Shown one piece after another: positions 62,269 to 64,000 of a stretch of DNA of 64,000 bases. Positions within the stretch are counted from its first letter, which is position 1, and each line of letters starts with the position of its first letter. The DNA lies in assembly GCA_964610045.1 (NCBI GenBank), contig CAZSUN010000010.1:1-64000 (forward strand), read 5' to 3'. The stretch is from JACCYX01 sp964610045 (GTDB lineage: Bacteria > Chloroflexota > Chloroflexia > Thermomicrobiales > UBA6265). The notes under the pieces were generated by a model, which saw only the letters and a list, made by a program, of their open reading frames with translations, searched no databases and was not told the DNA's origin. The position numbers and the translations under genes were made by a program.

Positions 62269-63342
62269 TCACCTCCTTGGGAAACTGCTGTCTGGAAGAC
62301 CGGGACCCCTGCTGGATTCGCGCGGGAAAAAGGTCCAGCGCTCGAAGGTGTGTCGCTCACCCGGTCTGGCCGGGTCCTGGATGCGTTTGATGAGCAGATC
62401 GGCCACGACCGTGTAGTCGGGTGACTCTGGTCCGGCGGACGAGAGTGAGGGGACGACCAGTTGGCATTCGTCGATGTTGCCGCAGCCGATCACCGCCAGG
62501 TCGTCCGGAACCCGCATGCCCATCCGGTGCGCGGCCCAGATCGATGAGATGCCACCGATGTCCGACGTGGAGAACACCGCCGTGGGACGATCGGTCAGGG
62601 TCAGCAGGTGCCGGACTTCCGCGTGAGCGCTGTGGCGGTCGCGAGCCCCGCTGCGGATGAACTGGGTCGGTATCGAGAGTCCATGCCCGTGCAGCTGTTT
62701 CCTGAACGCCTCGAAACGTAGTTCCGGCTGCGACTGGTCAGGCAGGTGGCCGATAAAGGCGATGCGTTTGTGACCGAGCCCTGCCAGGTGGTCGACCGCC
62801 TGGCCGATCGCCAGCTCCTCGTCCTGCGGCTCCAGTACGTCGTAGCCATCCGGCGAAATCGCGCCGACGGCCACGATGGGCACGCCCTGGGCCGCTGCCG
62901 GTTGCAGGATCTCGCGCGAGACTGATTTGATGGAGCCGAGAACGATCGCGCCGTCGGCGAGCCGCCCCGGGATCATCTCGAGGGCCGACCGCAGCCGTTC
63001 GGTGTTCGGGCAGACCACGATCGACATCGTGAAGCCATGTCGGGTCAGGACCGATTCGATATCCGCTGCGGCGTGATGGCTAAACGGACTCGTGAGCCGG
63101 TCGATCAACAGGAGGATGTGGTCGGTCCGCTGCCGTCGCAGATGTCGTGCTGGCAGATTGACGCGATAGCCGATGGCCTCGACCGCGTCGAGCACGCGTT
63201 GCCGGGTGTCCTCGCTGATGCGTACGCCGTCGTTGCTGCCCCGGCGTCCACCGATGACGTAGGAGACTGTGGTGACCGAGACGTTGGCTGTGCGAGCGAC
63301 ATCGGCCATGGTCGGTCGGGTTGCAGATGAGCGTGGAGGCAT
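62269..63342 (-). CDS. LacI-family transcriptional regulator
   Basis: A 357-residue repressor. The N-terminal HTH is typical (TMADVARTANVSVTTVSYVI), followed by the hinge segment YRVNLPARHLRR and a periplasmic-binding-fold sugar domain to the end. It probably controls the downstream transport, sulfatase and GH4 genes in response to an oligosaccharide. ATG at 63342 has GAGGTG 7 nt upstream. A LacI-type palindrome 29 bp upstream of this start (63371-63386) suggests autoregulation. The binding-protein gene starts 101 bp downstream with no clear second operator, so the whole set may be one transcript. Confidence 0.93.
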   Translation of the reverse strand: MPPRSSATRPTMADVARTANVSVTTVSYVIGGRRGSNDGVRISEDTRQRVLDAVEAIGYRVNLPARHLRRQRTDHILLLIDRLTSPFSHHAAADIESVLTRHGFTMSIVVCPNTERLRSALEMIPGRLADGAIVLGSIKSVSREILQPAAAQGVPIVAVGAISPDGYDVLEPQDEELAIGQAVDHLAGLGHKRIAFIGHLPDQSQPELRFEAFRKQLHGHGLSIPTQFIRSGARDRHSAHAEVRHLLTLTDRPTAVFSTSDIGGISSIWAAHRMGMRVPDDLAVIGCGNIDECQLVVPSLSSAGPESPDYTVVADLLIKRIQDPARPGERHTFERWTFFPRESSRGPGLPDSSFPRR

Positions 63343-63370
63343 GGCGACACCTCACAGCGGACGTTAGTTT

Positions 63371-63386
63371 GGTGAATCGTTTCACC
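63371..63386. promoter_or_regulatory. LacI-type operator
   Basis: GGTGAATCGTTTCACC is a 16-bp palindrome with one mismatched pair (two of 16 positions). It has the central CG and TGAAnCGnTTCA shape typical of LacI-family sites. It sits 29 bp before the regulator start, in the space shared with the divergent dehydrogenase gene. Confidence 0.75.
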
Positions 63387-63549
63387 ATCGTGTGTGCTGG
63401 TCAGTATGCCCCCTTTCCAGCGGCTGTCAAGACTCCGTTCCCGGATCGAGGCGGGGATTCGTGCAAGGCGCGGCCTTGAGGTGACGTTCGACCTACAATT
63501 CCACCGGAGTACGCTGTGAGGCCGGATTGGCGGATGGAAAGGACCGATT

Positions 63550-64000
63550 GTGTCGCAGGTTCAACAGGCAAGCACCACGTACGACCTGGTCGTCGTGGGC
63601 GCCGGCATCAACGGAACCGGGATCGCACGCGATGCGTCCCGGCGTGGCCTGAAGGTCCTCCTGCTCGACAAGTCGGACATCGCCGCCGGAACCACCAGCT
63701 GGTCGAGCCGGCTCATTCATGGCGGGTTGCGGTACCTCGAGTCCGCCGAGGTCGGGTTGGTCCACGAGTCGTTGCAGGAACGTGAGCGACTGCTGCGGAT
63801 CGCCCCGCACCTGGTGTTTCCGTTGCCGCTGACCCTCCCCATCTACAGCTATCACAAGCGTGGTCCCCTCCTGATCCGGGCGGGGATGGTTGCCTACGAT
63901 GCCTTGTCCTACAGCAAGTCGCTGCCAAGGCACCGGATGTTCAGCCGCGATGGCGCCCTGGCCCACATCCCCGGGCTCAACCCGGATGGGCTGAAGGCAG
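63550..64000 (+). CDS. glpD: Aerobic glycerol-3-phosphate dehydrogenase, cut by the window edge
   Basis: The first 150 residues of a FAD-dependent glycerol-3-phosphate dehydrogenase, which passes electrons to the quinone pool. The FAD motif is VVVGAGINGTGIARDASRRG, and SSRLIHGGLRYLE follows, a strong family signature. GTG at 63550 has GGAAAGGA 6 nt upstream and gives the usual short leader before the FAD fold. The gene runs off the 3' edge, so only the N-terminus is visible. It is divergent from the LacI-type regulator and could share its operator, though no sequence tie to the sulfated-sugar genes is evident. Confidence 0.9.
   Translation, partial: MSQVQQASTTYDLVVVGAGINGTGIARDASRRGLKVLLLDKSDIAAGTTSWSSRLIHGGLRYLESAEVGLVHESLQERERLLRIAPHLVFPLPLTLPIYSYHKRGPLLIRAGMVAYDALSYSKSLPRHRMFSRDGALAHIPGLNPDGLKA

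Overview
The window reads as high-GC bacterial chromosome with one assembly gap (100 N at 34987-35086). No rRNA, tRNA, CRISPR array, transposase or phage gene was seen. Gene content suggests a single-membrane member of the Chloroflexota, possibly Thermomicrobia-like: Tat-exported lipid-free binding proteins, very large secreted repeat proteins with proline/threonine linkers, an LPxTG-type wall or surface anchor, a DUF4011 helicase, a sucrase/ferredoxin-like protein and frequent GTG/TTG starts. This placement is inference from style, not from a marker gene.

Layout. 1-11.4 kb: a D-2-hydroxyacid dehydrogenase, then three secreted proteins on the minus strand (an alpha/alpha-barrel protein, an 1842-residue two-VWA protein and a Tat-exported transglutaminase-fold protein that overlaps it by 4 bp). 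11.5-21.6 kb: an APC permease and a 2637-residue surface protein with nine Ig-like and nine DUF11 repeats ending in LPVTG. 22-30.5 kb: glutamine synthetase, endonuclease III and a giant transglutaminase/DUF4011/helicase/nuclease-fold protein. 30.7-35.5 kb (+): a nitrilase-family amidase, a polysaccharide deacetylase with three SH3b domains, an SDR and a gapped unknown protein. 35.7-39.9 kb (-): ferritin-like protein, DUF378 protein, sucrase/ferredoxin-like protein and a DrrAB-type exporter. 40.1-42.5 kb (+): TPP riboswitch controlling thiZ-thiX-tenA for pyrimidine salvage. 42.6-49.2 kb: MFS exporter, membrane Ser/Thr kinase, threonine aldolase, CoaBC, two small membrane proteins and a diacylglycerol-kinase-family lipid kinase. 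49.3-54.1 kb: RodZ-like protein, a long disordered protein with a four-cysteine module at each end, and an ornithine cyclodeaminase-family protein.

54.2-64 kb: a nested inverted-repeat element, then a seven-gene minus-strand locus (LacI regulator, solute-binding protein, two permeases, two sulfatases, GH4 glycosidase) that looks like uptake and breakdown of a sulfated oligosaccharide. A LacI-type operator lies just upstream of the regulator. A divergent, truncated glycerol-3-phosphate dehydrogenase closes the window.

Most notable items: the sulfated-glycan locus; the large helicase protein whose nuclease-like domain seems to have lost an acidic residue; the transglutaminase-like protein with Ser in place of the catalytic Cys; the riboswitch whose last strand contains the Shine-Dalgarno of thiZ; the double four-Cys protein; the branched inverted-repeat element at 54.2 kb; and a dispersed purine/pyrimidine repeat that supplies the end of the MFS reading frame.
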